Numbered from the stretch's first letter, positions 52,090 to 61,816 are shown. The stretch is DNA of 64,000 nt from Geminicoccaceae bacterium (GCA_028285265.1 JANQPX010000053.1:310001-374000), one strand, 5' to 3'. The notes: a model not told the origin generated them from the letters alone. Numbers and translations: made by a program.

Positions 52090-53412
52090 ATGGCGTCTGA
52101 ACTCATTGGCGTCATCATGATCGCGGTCATGCTGCTCGCGATTTTCGTCGGGTTTCCCATTTCCTTCACCCTGATCTTCCTTGGCTTCGTCTTCGGAAGC
52201 TGGGGCTTTGGTGCAGATCTGGTCTTCTACCTGATGGCGCTCCAGTTCAATCAGGTCATGCTTGAGCAGACGCTCGCTGCGGTGCCGCTATTTGTTTTCA
52301 TGGGCATCATGATGGAGCAGGCTGGGCTGATGGAGCGGCTCTTCCGATCTGTCCAGCTCATGCTCGCCTCGACCCGAGGGTCTCTGTATATCGCGGTGTT
52401 GTTTGTCTCGACGATCTTCGCGGCTGCTACCGGCATTGTTGGCGCGTCGGTCACCATCCTCGGCATCATGGCGGCCAAGACCATGAACCGTTCCGGCTAT
52501 GATGTGCAGCTCGCAGCTGGCACCATCACGGCTGGTGGCACGCTCGGAATCTTGATTCCGCCATCGATCATGCTGGTGGTCATGGGACCCGTGCTTGAAG
52601 TACCGGTAACCGACCTCTTTGCTGCGGCCATCGTGCCCGGCATTCTCCTGGCCTTCCTCTACACGGCTTACGCCCTCGTCCGCTGTTGGCTGAACCCTGA
52701 ACTCGGCCCGCCATTGCCGCCTGAGGATCATCCCAATGACTGGGGCATCGTCTTTCGTGAGTTCTTTTTGGGCCTTGTACCGCCTGCTGGGCTTGTCGCC
52801 TTCGCCCTTGGATCGATTCTTTTCGGTTGGGCAACGCCGACGGAAGGTGCCGGCTGTGGCGCATTCGGTGCTCTTCTTTTGACACTCGCCTACCGACAGA
52901 TGACGCTTGGTCGCTTTTATGAGGCGCTCATCAAGACACTCGAGATCACCGTTCTGATCCTTTTCCTGGTGGCCGCCTCGAATTTCTTCGGCGCGGTGTT
53001 TTCTCGCCTCGGCACGCCCACCATGTTAACGGAGCTGCTTCTGCAATGGGATCTCTCTCAGATGCAGGTGCTCTTGATCATTATGGCGCTCATTTTTCTC
53101 CTCGGCTGGCCGCTGGAATGGGTGCCAATCGTTCTCATCATTGTTCCCATCCTCATCCCTGCTCTCGAGCAGCTTGATATCAACCTCACCTGGTTCGGCA
53201 TTCTGGTTGCCGTCAACCTTCAGACGGCTTGGCTCTCCCCGCCCGTTGCGCTCTCTGCATACTTCCTGAAGGGTGTCGTGCCCGAATGGGACCTGAAAGA
53301 CATTTATGTCGGCATGATGCAGTTTATGGTGATACAGCTGATCGGACTCGCCTTGGTCCTGCTGTTTCCCCAAATCGCGCTTTGGCTTCCCACGTATATC
53401 TACGGGAGTTAG
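52090..53412 (+). CDS. dctM: TRAP transporter large permease (DctM)
   Basis: Membrane subunit of 440 residues with about 12 hydrophobic segments. It exchanges sodium ions for the substrate delivered by the binding protein. Family landmarks: the first segment with VGFPISFTLIFLGFVFG, the segment FVSTIFAAATGIVGASVTILG, the GGTLGILIPPSIMLVV motif and, near the end, LQTAWLSPPVALSAYFLKG. ATG at 52090 is used; a GTG at 52078 overlapping the small permease gene lacks a ribosome site. Confidence 0.94.
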   Translation: MASELIGVIMIAVMLLAIFVGFPISFTLIFLGFVFGSWGFGADLVFYLMALQFNQVMLEQTLAAVPLFVFMGIMMEQAGLMERLFRSVQLMLASTRGSLYIAVLFVSTIFAAATGIVGASVTILGIMAAKTMNRSGYDVQLAAGTITAGGTLGILIPPSIMLVVMGPVLEVPVTDLFAAAIVPGILLAFLYTAYALVRCWLNPELGPPLPPEDHPNDWGIVFREFFLGLVPPAGLVAFALGSILFGWATPTEGAGCGAFGALLLTLAYRQMTLGRFYEALIKTLEITVLILFLVAASNFFGAVFSRLGTPTMLTELLLQWDLSQMQVLLIIMALIFLLGWPLEWVPIVLIIVPILIPALEQLDINLTWFGILVAVNLQTAWLSPPVALSAYFLKGVVPEWDLKDIYVGMMQFMVIQLIGLALVLLFPQIALWLPTYIYGS

Positions 53413-53776
53413 CTCGCTCGAACCCTGCGTGTTGCGACGATCAATCCACGGATGATCTAACGACGTGGTGCCGATGACATGACTGGGAAGTCGCGCTGCT
53501 CAAGGCTAAGCTGCCGTTGAGGGGAAGATGGTCACGTCGCTCCAGGCAGCGACTAGGCTGGGTGATGCCTTCGGAAGAGCTACCTGGTTTGCTTGAGCAT
53601 CTTGCTCGCTCGTCGATCTCGACGCCATTGCCCACTTAATCAGCGAGCCGAAGGGTGTTAAACTACCGTTTGAATCGTTGGGGCTGTTAAATCGAGGGAT
53701 TTTTCTTGATTGTTGGTCGCAAGGATTTTTATGCTACTTCTGGTTTGGTTTTTTGGGCGGAAGGAGCAGGCTGCTA
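53413..53776. other. Intergenic region with mltB promoter candidate
   Basis: No gene-like frame. TTGATT (53706-53711), an 18-base spacer and TATGCT (53730-53735) make a reasonable sigma-70-type promoter 42 bases before the transglycosylase start; AAGGAG at 53761-53766 is the ribosome site. The remaining left part shows nothing recognisable. Confidence 0.45.
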
Positions 53777-54784
53777 ATGATGCTTTTCGGGCGCAATTGG
53801 GTCCGCAGTCTTTTTGTGGGGCTGCTGGTTTGGGCATTTTGTATCTCAGGGGGGACGTCTGGCAGCTATGCGGCCAATGATCCGGCTTTTGCCGCCTGGA
53901 TCAAGAAAATGGAAGTGGCCGCCCGAGAGGCTGGGATCTCAGAGAAAACTATCGACCAGGCGTTGGGCAGTCTCACTTTAGAGCCGGATGTTGTTGAGCT
54001 CGACAGAAAGCAACCGGAGACCCGCCAGACATTTGAACAATATCGCGCTCGTGTCCTATCAAAAAGCCGTGTGGAAAAGGGGCGGAAGCTTCTCAAGGAA
54101 CATCGAGAACTCTTGAATAGAGTCGCCGCCGATTATGGCGTGCAGCCCCGTTTTATCGTGTCGCTTTGGGGGATTGAAACCAGCTACGGGGCGTTTTTGG
54201 GCGGCCACCATGTCATACAGGCTCTGGCCACATTGGCGTATGACGGCCGTCGAGCAGAGCTTTTTGAGCGCGAGCTGATATCGGCACTACGCATCGTGGA
54301 TCGCGGCGATATCAAGATCGAGGATATGAAGGGGTCCTGGGCCGGTGCCATGGGCCAGAGTCAATTCATGCCGTCAAGTTTCCTGCGGTTCGCTGTCGAC
54401 TATGATGGTGATGGTCGACGGGACATTTGGACATCATTGCCTGATGTCTTCGCCTCGATCGCCAATTATCTTTCGAAGTCTGGTTGGAACGACCAATATA
54501 CCTGGGGACGACCTGTAAGGCTTGCAGCAGCCGGCAAAAGCTCAGGCGACAAAGGCGGGCTGAAAGTGGTCAAGTCGCTTCCCGAATGGCAATCGCTTGG
54601 CGTCCGGCGCAAGAATGGCCGGAATTTACCCGCTGTTGCGTTGAATGCTTCGCTCCTTCACACCGATGATGGGGCCGGGCCAGCTTATCTCGTCTATGAC
54701 AATTTTCGGGTCTTGATGATCTGGAACAGATCGACCTACTTTGCGCTAACGGTTAGTGAATTGTCGGACCTGATCAAGCGTTAG
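53777..54784 (+). CDS. mltB: Lytic murein transglycosylase B (MltB family)
   Basis: Peptidoglycan lytic transglycosylase of 335 residues. A signal segment (VRSLFVGLLVWAFCISGG, cleavage probably near SYA) is followed by the MltB domain: FAAWIKKMEVAAREAGISEKTIDQAL, the catalytic Glu in SLWGIETSYGAFLGGHHV, GSWAGAMGQSQFMPSSF and DYDGDGRRDIWTSLPDVFASIANYLS. No lipobox Cys precedes the domain, so it is a soluble periplasmic form. ATG at 53777 (or 53780) lies after AAGGAG; an upstream frame to 53678 crosses the promoter candidate. Confidence 0.92.
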   Translation: MMLFGRNWVRSLFVGLLVWAFCISGGTSGSYAANDPAFAAWIKKMEVAAREAGISEKTIDQALGSLTLEPDVVELDRKQPETRQTFEQYRARVLSKSRVEKGRKLLKEHRELLNRVAADYGVQPRFIVSLWGIETSYGAFLGGHHVIQALATLAYDGRRAELFERELISALRIVDRGDIKIEDMKGSWAGAMGQSQFMPSSFLRFAVDYDGDGRRDIWTSLPDVFASIANYLSKSGWNDQYTWGRPVRLAAAGKSSGDKGGLKVVKSLPEWQSLGVRRKNGRNLPAVALNASLLHTDDGAGPAYLVYDNFRVLMIWNRSTYFALTVSELSDLIKR

Positions 54785-54804
54785 ACATGATGTCTTGATC
54801 AGGT
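54768..54804 (+). terminator. Long perfect stem-loop across the mltB stop codon
   Basis: ACCTGATCAAG (54768-54778) pairs perfectly over 11 bases with CTTGATCAGGT (54794-54804); the 15-base loop contains the stop codon. A short palindrome AGACAT-G-ATGTCT lies in and beside the loop. Terminator or attenuator before dacA. Confidence 0.55.
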
Positions 54805-54862
54805 TGAATGCGCCCTTGCTCCTGGCTCAGTCGACGAGACGTTCTGCTGCGGTGATGACCTC

Positions 54863-56014
54863 ATGATTTTTCGCTTCTTCTCGGTGTTGGCGACAGCTCT
54901 CTCATTGGTTTTTTTTGCTGGTTTGATTTCCACTTCGGAGGCGGATGACTCCTTCGAGACCGGTGCAAAAGCGGCCTTCCTTCTCGATTTGGAAACCAAT
55001 CAGATTTTGTACGAGAAGAATCCCGATCTTTCGATTCCGCCGGCATCGATGAGCAAACTGATGACGGCCTACATGGTGCTCGAACAGCTCAAAGACGGTC
55101 GCCTCAAGACTGATGACACGTTGCCGATTAGCGAGAAGGCATGGAGGAAAGGCGGCTCGAAGATGTTTGTCGAAGTCGGCAAACGTGCGCGCATTGACGA
55201 TCTTCTTCGAGGTATCATCATCCTTTCCGGCAACGACGCTTGCATCGTTGTTGCCGAAGGGCTGGCCGGCAGTGAAGAAACCTTTGCTCGCGATATGACC
55301 GAAAAAGGACGGGAGATTGGGCTCACGGGCAGCACCTTCAAGAATGCCAGTGGCTGGCCTCATCCGGAACATCGAATGACGGCGCGCGATCTCGCCACCC
55401 TTGCGCGTCGTATCATCGAGGACTTTCCCGAATATTATTACATTTTTGCGGAGCAAGAATTCGAATATAGCGGGATCCGACAGCCCAATCGGAATTTGTT
55501 GCTCGGCCGTGTGCGCGGAGCCGACGGGCTGAAAACCGGTCATACCGAAGAAGCTGGCTATGGATTGGTGGCGTCGGCGATCCGAGATGAGCGTCGTTTA
55601 ATCTCCGTCGCGGTTGGGCTTAACAGCCCTGAGGCACGAGCGCTCGAGAATGAACGGCTGTTGGACTATGGTTTTCGTCGATTTCGCAATTATGCGTTGA
55701 TGACCGAAGGACAGACGGTTGATCGAGCGAGTGTCTGGCTCGGAAGCGAACTCACGGTACCGCTCGTGATTGATCGCGACATTAGACTATCGCTGACAGA
55801 CAAAGCCAGGCGCGCCTTGAAGGTTAAGGTGCTTTATGACTCCCCCATTCCGGCGCCGGTGGCCGCGAATGATCAAGTCGGCGTCGTCAGAATCGAAGTC
55901 CCGGGATTGGCCTTCAACGACGTCCCGTTGTTCGCGGGTGCCGACATTGATAAGGCTGATTTTCTTGGGAGGGTGACCGGAGCGCTCGAATATCTTATCT
56001 TCGGGCCGTCCTGA
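54863..56014 (+). CDS. dacA: D-alanyl-D-alanine carboxypeptidase (penicillin-binding protein 5/6 family)
   Basis: Trims the terminal D-Ala from peptidoglycan peptides in the periplasm. It has 383 residues with a signal peptide (LATALSLVFFAGLISTSEA). The active-site motifs are complete: SMSK at 62-65, SGN at 122-124 and KTG at 224-226. The C-terminal domain (about 270-365) is of PBP5 type and ends in a short amphipathic helix that could attach to the membrane. It is followed after 23 bases by tmk, the usual alphaproteobacterial arrangement. Confidence 0.95.
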   Translation: MIFRFFSVLATALSLVFFAGLISTSEADDSFETGAKAAFLLDLETNQILYEKNPDLSIPPASMSKLMTAYMVLEQLKDGRLKTDDTLPISEKAWRKGGSKMFVEVGKRARIDDLLRGIIILSGNDACIVVAEGLAGSEETFARDMTEKGREIGLTGSTFKNASGWPHPEHRMTARDLATLARRIIEDFPEYYYIFAEQEFEYSGIRQPNRNLLLGRVRGADGLKTGHTEEAGYGLVASAIRDERRLISVAVGLNSPEARALENERLLDYGFRRFRNYALMTEGQTVDRASVWLGSELTVPLVIDRDIRLSLTDKARRALKVKVLYDSPIPAPVAANDQVGVVRIEVPGLAFNDVPLFAGADIDKADFLGRVTGALEYLIFGPS

Positions 56015-56037
56015 AAAACTGAGCAACGAATTCCGAG

Positions 56038-56688
56038 ATGACCGAGCGAGGCCGTCTGATCACCCTTGAGGGCGGTGAGGGTGCCGGCAAATCAACACAG
56101 ATTCAGCATCTTGCTAAGGCGCTTGCCGCAGCAGGGATCGACGTCGTGACCACCCGTGAACCCGGCGGTACGCCAGGGGCCGAAGCGATCCGATCGCTGG
56201 TGACCGAGGGAACAGCTGACCGTTGGTCACCGTTGACGGAGACCTTGTTGTTCCTCGCTGCGCGACAAGATCATGTTGAACGCTTAATCGAGCCTGCGCT
56301 TGCTGACGGGCGCTGGGTTCTTTGTGACCGTTTCATCGATTCGACACGCGTCTATCAAGGACTTGCGGGAACACTTGGCCTAGGGGTGATCGATCAACTG
56401 CATCACGTGGTTTTCGATCACATTACGCCTGACCTTACTTTGTTGTTGGATCTGCCTGTCGATCTTGGCCTTGCTAGGCGGAATGCCGCAGGCGATGGCA
56501 ATCGCTTTGAGCAGAAAGTCACGAGTTTCCATCAGGCCGTCCGCGAGGGGTTTCTTGAGCTTGCCCGCGAAGAGCCCGATCGTTTTGCTGTGATCGATGC
56601 CGCACCAGCACCAGACAGCGTCGCAGCGACCATCATCGACGTAATTCGTAAACGTCTTGCGTTACCTTCCGTTTCTCGGGCCTCTTGA
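56038..56688 (+). CDS. tmk: Thymidylate kinase
   Basis: Phosphorylates dTMP to dTDP for DNA synthesis. The protein of 216 residues shows the P-loop EGGEGAGKST at 11-20, the TREPGGTPGAEAIR segment, the DRFIDSTRVYQG substrate motif and the lid Arg in RRNAAGDGNRFEQK. The ATG at 56038 lies 23 bases after dacA, and holB starts one base after its stop, so the three are one transcript. Confidence 0.96.
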   Translation: MTERGRLITLEGGEGAGKSTQIQHLAKALAAAGIDVVTTREPGGTPGAEAIRSLVTEGTADRWSPLTETLLFLAARQDHVERLIEPALADGRWVLCDRFIDSTRVYQGLAGTLGLGVIDQLHHVVFDHITPDLTLLLDLPVDLGLARRNAAGDGNRFEQKVTSFHQAVREGFLELAREEPDRFAVIDAAPAPDSVAATIIDVIRKRLALPSVSRAS

Positions 56689-56689
56689 G

Positions 56690-57808
56690 ATGACCTCATC
56701 CCCCGAATCACCGGATCCATGGGAAAACACGAGTCTCCTTGGTCAAAGCGACCCTGCTCAAACCTTGGAACAGGCCCTTGCGTCTGGCCGGCTGCATCAT
56801 GGGTGGCTGTTCCATGGTCGGCGTGGCATTGGCAAGGCGACGCTCGCTTACCGGTTTGCCCGTGTTCTGCTTGCGGGTGGTGCAAGCGGTCCTGGCCTTG
56901 AACTCCGCCAGGATCACCCGGCATTCACCCAGATTGCGGGGCGCCACCATCCAGACCTCTTTGTGATCGAAGCGGAGCGTGACCCAAAAACAGGCAAAGT
57001 AAAGCCGTTGATTCCCGTCGATCGGGTGCGCGACGTGACGACGAAATTGCACAGTACGGCCGCGATCGCCGAGCGACGAGTCTTGATTGTAGACGGTGCT
57101 GAGCAGCTCAACCGAAATGCAGCGAATGCTCTTTTGAAGCCGCTCGAGGAGCCACCGCCCGGGGTCGTTCTGATCTTGATCACGCATCGACCGGGCCTGG
57201 TCGCCGCGACATTGCGGTCCCGCTGTGCCAAGCTTGCTTGCTCGTGCCTGGACGAGGTAACGCTCGCCAGCCTTCTGGAGCAGTACGCACCTGATCTGCC
57301 GATGGAAGCCAGGTCCCCCATCATCGCCATGGCAAAAGGTAGCATTGGTCGGGCCCTCGAACTGGCATCAGGTCAATGGCTGGATACCTATAAGACGATT
57401 CTAACAACACTCGCCGCTGATCCTCCCGACCCCCTGGCGATCGACGAACTGGCCTTGACGTTAGCAAAGATAAGTACAAAGGAAGGGTTCTCCGCGGTAA
57501 CGGATCTGATCCAGACGGTGTTCAGCCGGATCGTTGCTCACACCGCCGATCGTTTTGGCACGCCCTTCTTCGTTGATGAGCATGTGTCCATTGCGCGATT
57601 GGCGGCGCGGCAAGGGCTTGATCGGTGGGGTGGCTTGTGGGAAAAAATCGGCCGCATGTCGGCCGCGGTCGACAGCATCAATCTCGATCACGCCCAATCG
57701 ATTGCCCAGATTCTTTCGGCTATGGCTGATCCGCCAGAGGTGGCCTTGCCCTTCGTTCGGCCGGCATCATCTCTTGGTGACGACTTGCTGGGCTGCCGAC
57801 CATTTTAG
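56690..57808 (+). CDS. holB: DNA polymerase III delta' subunit
   Basis: Clamp-loader subunit of 372 residues. The AAA+ domain shows a P-loop-like segment GRRGIGKATLAYRFARVLL, and the sensor-1 and arginine-finger region VDGAEQLNRNAANALLKPLEEPPPGVVLILITHRPGLVAATLRSRC, characteristic of delta'. The linker after the P-loop lacks the four zinc-binding Cys of E. coli delta', as seen in other alphaproteobacteria. ATG at 56690 begins right after the tmk stop; an alternative frame to 56657 overlaps tmk. Confidence 0.94.
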   Translation: MTSSPESPDPWENTSLLGQSDPAQTLEQALASGRLHHGWLFHGRRGIGKATLAYRFARVLLAGGASGPGLELRQDHPAFTQIAGRHHPDLFVIEAERDPKTGKVKPLIPVDRVRDVTTKLHSTAAIAERRVLIVDGAEQLNRNAANALLKPLEEPPPGVVLILITHRPGLVAATLRSRCAKLACSCLDEVTLASLLEQYAPDLPMEARSPIIAMAKGSIGRALELASGQWLDTYKTILTTLAADPPDPLAIDELALTLAKISTKEGFSAVTDLIQTVFSRIVAHTADRFGTPFFVDEHVSIARLAARQGLDRWGGLWEKIGRMSAAVDSINLDHAQSIAQILSAMADPPEVALPFVRPASSLGDDLLGCRPF

Positions 57809-57817
57809 GAGAACCTC

Positions 57818-59365
57818 ATGTCCTCGGCCGACTGCTTTTATGTCACTACGCCGATCTACTATGTGAACGATGTGCCGCATATCGGGCATGCCTACACCAC
57901 CATTGCCTGTGATGCGATGGCAAGGTTCGCAAAGCTCGACGGCAAGGACGTGCGATTCCTGACCGGCACTGATGAGCATGGCCAAAAGGTGGAAAAGGCA
58001 GCGCATGATCGTGGGATCGAGCCGCAGGCCTTTACCGACGACTTATCCCAGCGCTTCCGTGACTTGGTCGCCGATATGGGCATTGCCAATGACGACTTCA
58101 TTCGCACGACGGAAGAACGCCATAAAGACGGCGTCAAGGCACTTTGGCAAAGACTGGTCGAGACCGGCGACATCTATCTCGGTGGTTATGCCGGTTGGTA
58201 TGCGGTGCGTGACGAGGCCTTTTATACCGAAAGTGAATTGATTGATGGGAAAGCCCCGACCGGTGCACCCGTCGAATGGGTCGAAGAACCCAGCTATTTC
58301 TTCAGGCTTTCTGCTTGGCAGGAGAAACTCCTGAGCTTTTACGAGCAGAACCCTGACTTCATCGCACCGGCGAGTCGACGGAACGAGGTGATCAGTTTTG
58401 TCAAAGGAGGACTGCAAGATCTTTCAATCTCGCGCACGAGCTTCTCATGGGGCATTCCTGTCCCAGATGATCCGGATCATGTCGTCTATGTCTGGTTGGA
58501 TGCGCTGACCAACTACATGACCGCTCTTGGCTATCCGGATGTTGGAGCCGACGGGTACAAAAAATATTGGCCGGAAGCTGTTCACATTATTGGCAAAGAC
58601 ATCTTGCGCTTCCACGCTGTCTACTGGCCGGCCTTCTTGCTCGCCGCAGGTTTGAAGCCGCCCAAGCGCGTCTTCGCCCATGGTTGGTGGACAATCGAGG
58701 GCGAGAAAATGTCGAAGTCTCTTGGCAACGCGCTCGACCCTTATGAATTGATTGAGACGTACGGCCTGGACCAGCTCCGTTACTTCATGCTGCGCGAGGT
58801 ACCGTTCGGCAATGATGGCGATTTTTCACGTGCCGCTATAATCAATCGCATCAATTCCGATCTGGCCAATGACTATGGTAATCTCTGTCAACGCGTTCTC
58901 TCCATGATTGCCAAGAATTGCGGTGCCAAGGTTCCGCAACCTCTTAGCGACACGGAGACTGAGGACGACAAGGTTCTCCACGACTCGGCCGAGGCCTTGC
59001 TTGGCACAGTGCGCAAGCATGTCGAGGCGCAGGCCTTGCACAAGGCGCTGGAAGCGGTATTCGACGTGGTTGCGCTTGCCAATCGTTATGTTGATGCGCA
59101 GGCTCCTTGGGCGCTGAAGAAGACAGATCCCGACCGCATGGAGGATGTTCTCTATAATCTGGCGGAGACCATTCGTCGGCTGGCGCTCATCACCCAAGCC
59201 TTCATGCCGGCAGCGTCGGAAAAGATTCTCGACCAGCTCGTCGTGGCAGCAGAAGAACGAACGTTGAGCCATTACCCCAGCGAACGGGGCCGTCTGGAAC
59301 CCGGGACCCCGTTGCCAAAGCCCGCAGGTGTCTTCCCGCGTTACGTGGACGAGGCTGCCGCATAA
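57818..59365 (+). CDS. metG: Methionyl-tRNA synthetase
   Basis: Charges tRNA-Met. The protein of 515 residues carries HIGH at 21-24 and KMSKS at 297-301, plus GTDEHGQKVEKAA and VYVWLDALTNYMTALGYP typical of MetRS. It lacks the zinc-knuckle CxxC pairs and the C-terminal dimer domain, as in the shorter zinc-free class found in alphaproteobacteria. AGGAG precedes the ATG. Its TAA stop overlaps the tatD start (TAATG). Confidence 0.96.
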   Translation: MSSADCFYVTTPIYYVNDVPHIGHAYTTIACDAMARFAKLDGKDVRFLTGTDEHGQKVEKAAHDRGIEPQAFTDDLSQRFRDLVADMGIANDDFIRTTEERHKDGVKALWQRLVETGDIYLGGYAGWYAVRDEAFYTESELIDGKAPTGAPVEWVEEPSYFFRLSAWQEKLLSFYEQNPDFIAPASRRNEVISFVKGGLQDLSISRTSFSWGIPVPDDPDHVVYVWLDALTNYMTALGYPDVGADGYKKYWPEAVHIIGKDILRFHAVYWPAFLLAAGLKPPKRVFAHGWWTIEGEKMSKSLGNALDPYELIETYGLDQLRYFMLREVPFGNDGDFSRAAIINRINSDLANDYGNLCQRVLSMIAKNCGAKVPQPLSDTETEDDKVLHDSAEALLGTVRKHVEAQALHKALEAVFDVVALANRYVDAQAPWALKKTDPDRMEDVLYNLAETIRRLALITQAFMPAASEKILDQLVVAAEERTLSHYPSERGRLEPGTPLPKPAGVFPRYVDEAAA

Positions 59366-60150
59366 TGCTCGTTGATAGCCACTGCCATCTTGATTTTCCT
59401 CAGTTGGCTGAGGATCGCGATGGCGTTCTCATGCGGGCGGAAGAGGCCGGCGTTCGCGTGATGCAAACCATCACAACGAAGCTGTCGCGCTTTTCCGAGA
59501 TCGTGAAAATCGCTGAGGCACACGAGAATATTTGGTGCTCTGTCGGTGTTCATCCGCACAGTGCTGACCAGGAGGGGCCGAAAAGTCCCGATTGCCTGCT
59601 TCAGCATGTCGATCATCCGAAGGTCATCGGTGTTGGCGAGGCCGGTCTCGACTACTTTCACAACAAGAGTACGCCCGAGAATCAGGCTGCAGGCTTTCGC
59701 GCCCATATTGAAGCAGCGCGCCAAAGCGGGCTGCCGCTCATTGTTCACACCCGTGATGCCGATCAAGATACGCTGAACCTGATGAAAGACGAGCTCTCAA
59801 GGGGTCGGTATGAGGCTGTCATCCATTGCTACAGCTCGAGCCCAGAGCTCGGCTTCGAGGCTGTTGAACTGGGCTTTTATCTCGGACTTGGCGGAATCTT
59901 GACGTTTAAGCGTTCGGAGGAGCTGCGCGAGACCATTCGCCATATCCCCCTCGACCGTATTCTTCTGGAAACGGACAGTCCCTATCTCGCCCCTGAACCT
60001 TATCGTGGTAAGAAAAACGAGCCTGCCTATGTCGCCCATGTCGCCGCGAAGCTTGCTGAGGTCAAGCAAGTCAGCGTCGATGCGATCGAGACGGCTACAA
60101 CCGATAATTTCTTCCGGCTTTTCAGCAAGGCCAAGCGTCCTGATGGCTGA
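59365..60150 (+). CDS. tatD: TatD-family metal-dependent deoxyribonuclease/hydrolase
   Basis: TIM-barrel hydrolase of 261 residues. Metal ligands are His6 and His8 (DSHCHLDF), Glu in VIGVGEAGLDYF, His in LPLIVHTRDAD, His in AVIHCYSSS and Asp in LLETDSPYLAPEPYRGKKNEP. Relatives act as 3'-5' DNA exonucleases or D-amino-acyl-tRNA deacylases. The latter fits the location behind metG. It overlaps metG by one base. Confidence 0.93.
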   Translation: MLVDSHCHLDFPQLAEDRDGVLMRAEEAGVRVMQTITTKLSRFSEIVKIAEAHENIWCSVGVHPHSADQEGPKSPDCLLQHVDHPKVIGVGEAGLDYFHNKSTPENQAAGFRAHIEAARQSGLPLIVHTRDADQDTLNLMKDELSRGRYEAVIHCYSSSPELGFEAVELGFYLGLGGILTFKRSEELRETIRHIPLDRILLETDSPYLAPEPYRGKKNEPAYVAHVAAKLAEVKQVSVDAIETATTDNFFRLFSKAKRPDG

Positions 60151-60174
60151 GCGTGTCGGCAGGGTCTCCCGTTG

Positions 60175-60942
60175 ATGAGGGTGACCGTTCTAGGATGCGG
60201 TACCTCGTCTGGCGTTCCGATGATTGGCTGTCGCTGTGCAGTTTGTACGTCGGATGACCCACGGAACAAGCGTCGGCGCTGTGCGATTGCTGTCCAGAGC
60301 GACGACACAACCATTCTAATCGACACGCCGCCAGAGCTACGTCTGCAATGCGTGGAAGCCGGCATTGATCGGATCGATGCGGTTCTCTACACCCACGCTC
60401 ACGCCGATCATGTGAACGGTCTGGATGATCTTCGAGGCTTCAACGTCGTTCAGAACAAGTCTCTGGATGCGATTGCTGACGCTGGTGTTCTCGAGAGGAT
60501 CAAGAGCCGCTTCGATTACGCCTTCCAGCCGAGGGACCCGAAAGGCCGCTGGTGGCGGCCTTGCCTCAACCCCGTTCAGATGGACGGCCCGTTTATGGTT
60601 GGCGACATCCTGGTGCGGCCGATCGTGCAGCAGCACGGTCGGAGCCCGAGCTGGGGGTTTCGCATCGGAAATTTCGCCTACTCGCCCGATGTGAATGGCT
60701 TTCCGCCGGAATCATTCGAAGCGCTGGAGGGGCTGGATGTCTGGATGATCGATTGCCTCCGCGACAAACCTCATCCAAGCCACGCCCATGTCGACATGAC
60801 CATGGGCTGGATCGAACGGCTCAAGCCCAAACGCGCGATCCTCACCCACATGAGCCATGAGCTCGACTTCTCAGAGCTCGAAGCGAGGCTGGCCGATGGC
60901 ATTGAGCCAGCGGTGGACGGGATGGTGATCGAGCTTTCATGA
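60175..60942 (+). CDS. MBL-fold metallohydrolase (PhnP-like)
   Basis: Metallo-beta-lactamase-fold phosphodiesterase of 255 residues. The zinc-binding motif THAHADH spans 73-79, preceded by a Cys cluster GCRCAVCTSDDPRNKRRRC that in PhnP binds a structural zinc. Later ligands are in IDCLRDKPHPSHAHVD and ILTHMSHELD. It follows tatD after 24 bases, an arrangement common in alphaproteobacteria, and is probably co-transcribed. PhnP proper cleaves cyclic sugar phosphates, but no phosphonate genes are here, so the true substrate is open. A TTG at 60172 is an alternative start. Confidence 0.92.
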   Translation: MRVTVLGCGTSSGVPMIGCRCAVCTSDDPRNKRRRCAIAVQSDDTTILIDTPPELRLQCVEAGIDRIDAVLYTHAHADHVNGLDDLRGFNVVQNKSLDAIADAGVLERIKSRFDYAFQPRDPKGRWWRPCLNPVQMDGPFMVGDILVRPIVQQHGRSPSWGFRIGNFAYSPDVNGFPPESFEALEGLDVWMIDCLRDKPHPSHAHVDMTMGWIERLKPKRAILTHMSHELDFSELEARLADGIEPAVDGMVIELS

Positions 60943-60964
60943 CGACGCCGTTGGTGACGCGGTC

Positions 60965-61816
60965 TTAGCCGAACGCGTTGCAGGCTTGAACATCGCCGGT
61001 GCTCAAGCCTCGCTTGAGCCAATCCATTCGCTGCTGCGAAGAGCCATGGGTGAAGGCCTCCGGCACGACTCGGCGTCCTGCCATACGCTGCAGATGGTCA
61101 TCGCCCACGGCAGCAGCGGCACGGATACCTTCCTCGATATCGCCTTCTTCGAGGATTTGCCTTTGTCGTTGTGCGTGATGGGCCCAGATGCCGGCGAAGC
61201 AGTCAGCCTGGAGCTCCATTCTGACCTGAATCTGGTTGGATTCGATTTGGGAAGAGCGTGCCTGCATTTGGCGGACTTTTGACGATGTGCCGACCAAGGT
61301 CTGCACGTGGTGTCCGACTTCGTGGGCAATGACATAGGCGAGGGCAAAGTCGCCCGTTGCGCCCATCCGCTTCATTTCGCCCAGGAAATTGAGGTCGAGA
61401 TAGAGCTTTTGGTCTCCAGGGCAGTAGAACGGTCCGGCGGCTGCTTGTCCGGTACCACAGGCTGTAGGGGTCTGGTCCGTATAGAGGACGAGCACTGGCT
61501 CCTTATAGGAAAGACCATTCGCTTGAAAGATTCCCTTCCATACGTCTTCGGTGTCCGCGAGCACGACGGAAACAAAGTCGGTGAGCTGCTTTTCTTGCTC
61601 GGTGAGTTCAGTCGGTGCAGATTGTTGTTGCTGGCCGCCGAAGCCGCCACCCCCGGCAATCTGTCGGATCAGCATGCTTGGATCGCCAGAGAGGAAGAAA
61701 TAGCCGACGGCGATCACCAGACCGATGCCCCCAATGCCGCCCGCTGCTTTGCCTCCCATGCGTCGACCGCGCCGGTCCTCAACATTCGAGCTTCGCCGTC
61801 CCCTTTGCCAAAGCAT
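60965..61816 (-). CDS. ypfJ: Neutral zinc metallopeptidase, YpfJ family
   Basis: Membrane-anchored peptidase-like protein of 283 residues. After a basic N terminus comes one hydrophobic helix (about 25-43) and a Gly/Gln-rich linker; the rest is outside. The zinc motif HEVGHH lies at 165-170, with a third ligand Glu in RMELQADCFAG. Two Cys pairs (PTACGTG and FYCPGD) may form a disulphide. It is convergent with the MBL gene. Substrate unknown for the family. Confidence 0.93.
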   Translation of the reverse strand: MLWQRGRRSSNVEDRRGRRMGGKAAGGIGGIGLVIAVGYFFLSGDPSMLIRQIAGGGGFGGQQQQSAPTELTEQEKQLTDFVSVVLADTEDVWKGIFQANGLSYKEPVLVLYTDQTPTACGTGQAAAGPFYCPGDQKLYLDLNFLGEMKRMGATGDFALAYVIAHEVGHHVQTLVGTSSKVRQMQARSSQIESNQIQVRMELQADCFAGIWAHHAQRQRQILEEGDIEEGIRAAAAVGDDHLQRMAGRRVVPEAFTHGSSQQRMDWLKRGLSTGDVQACNAFG

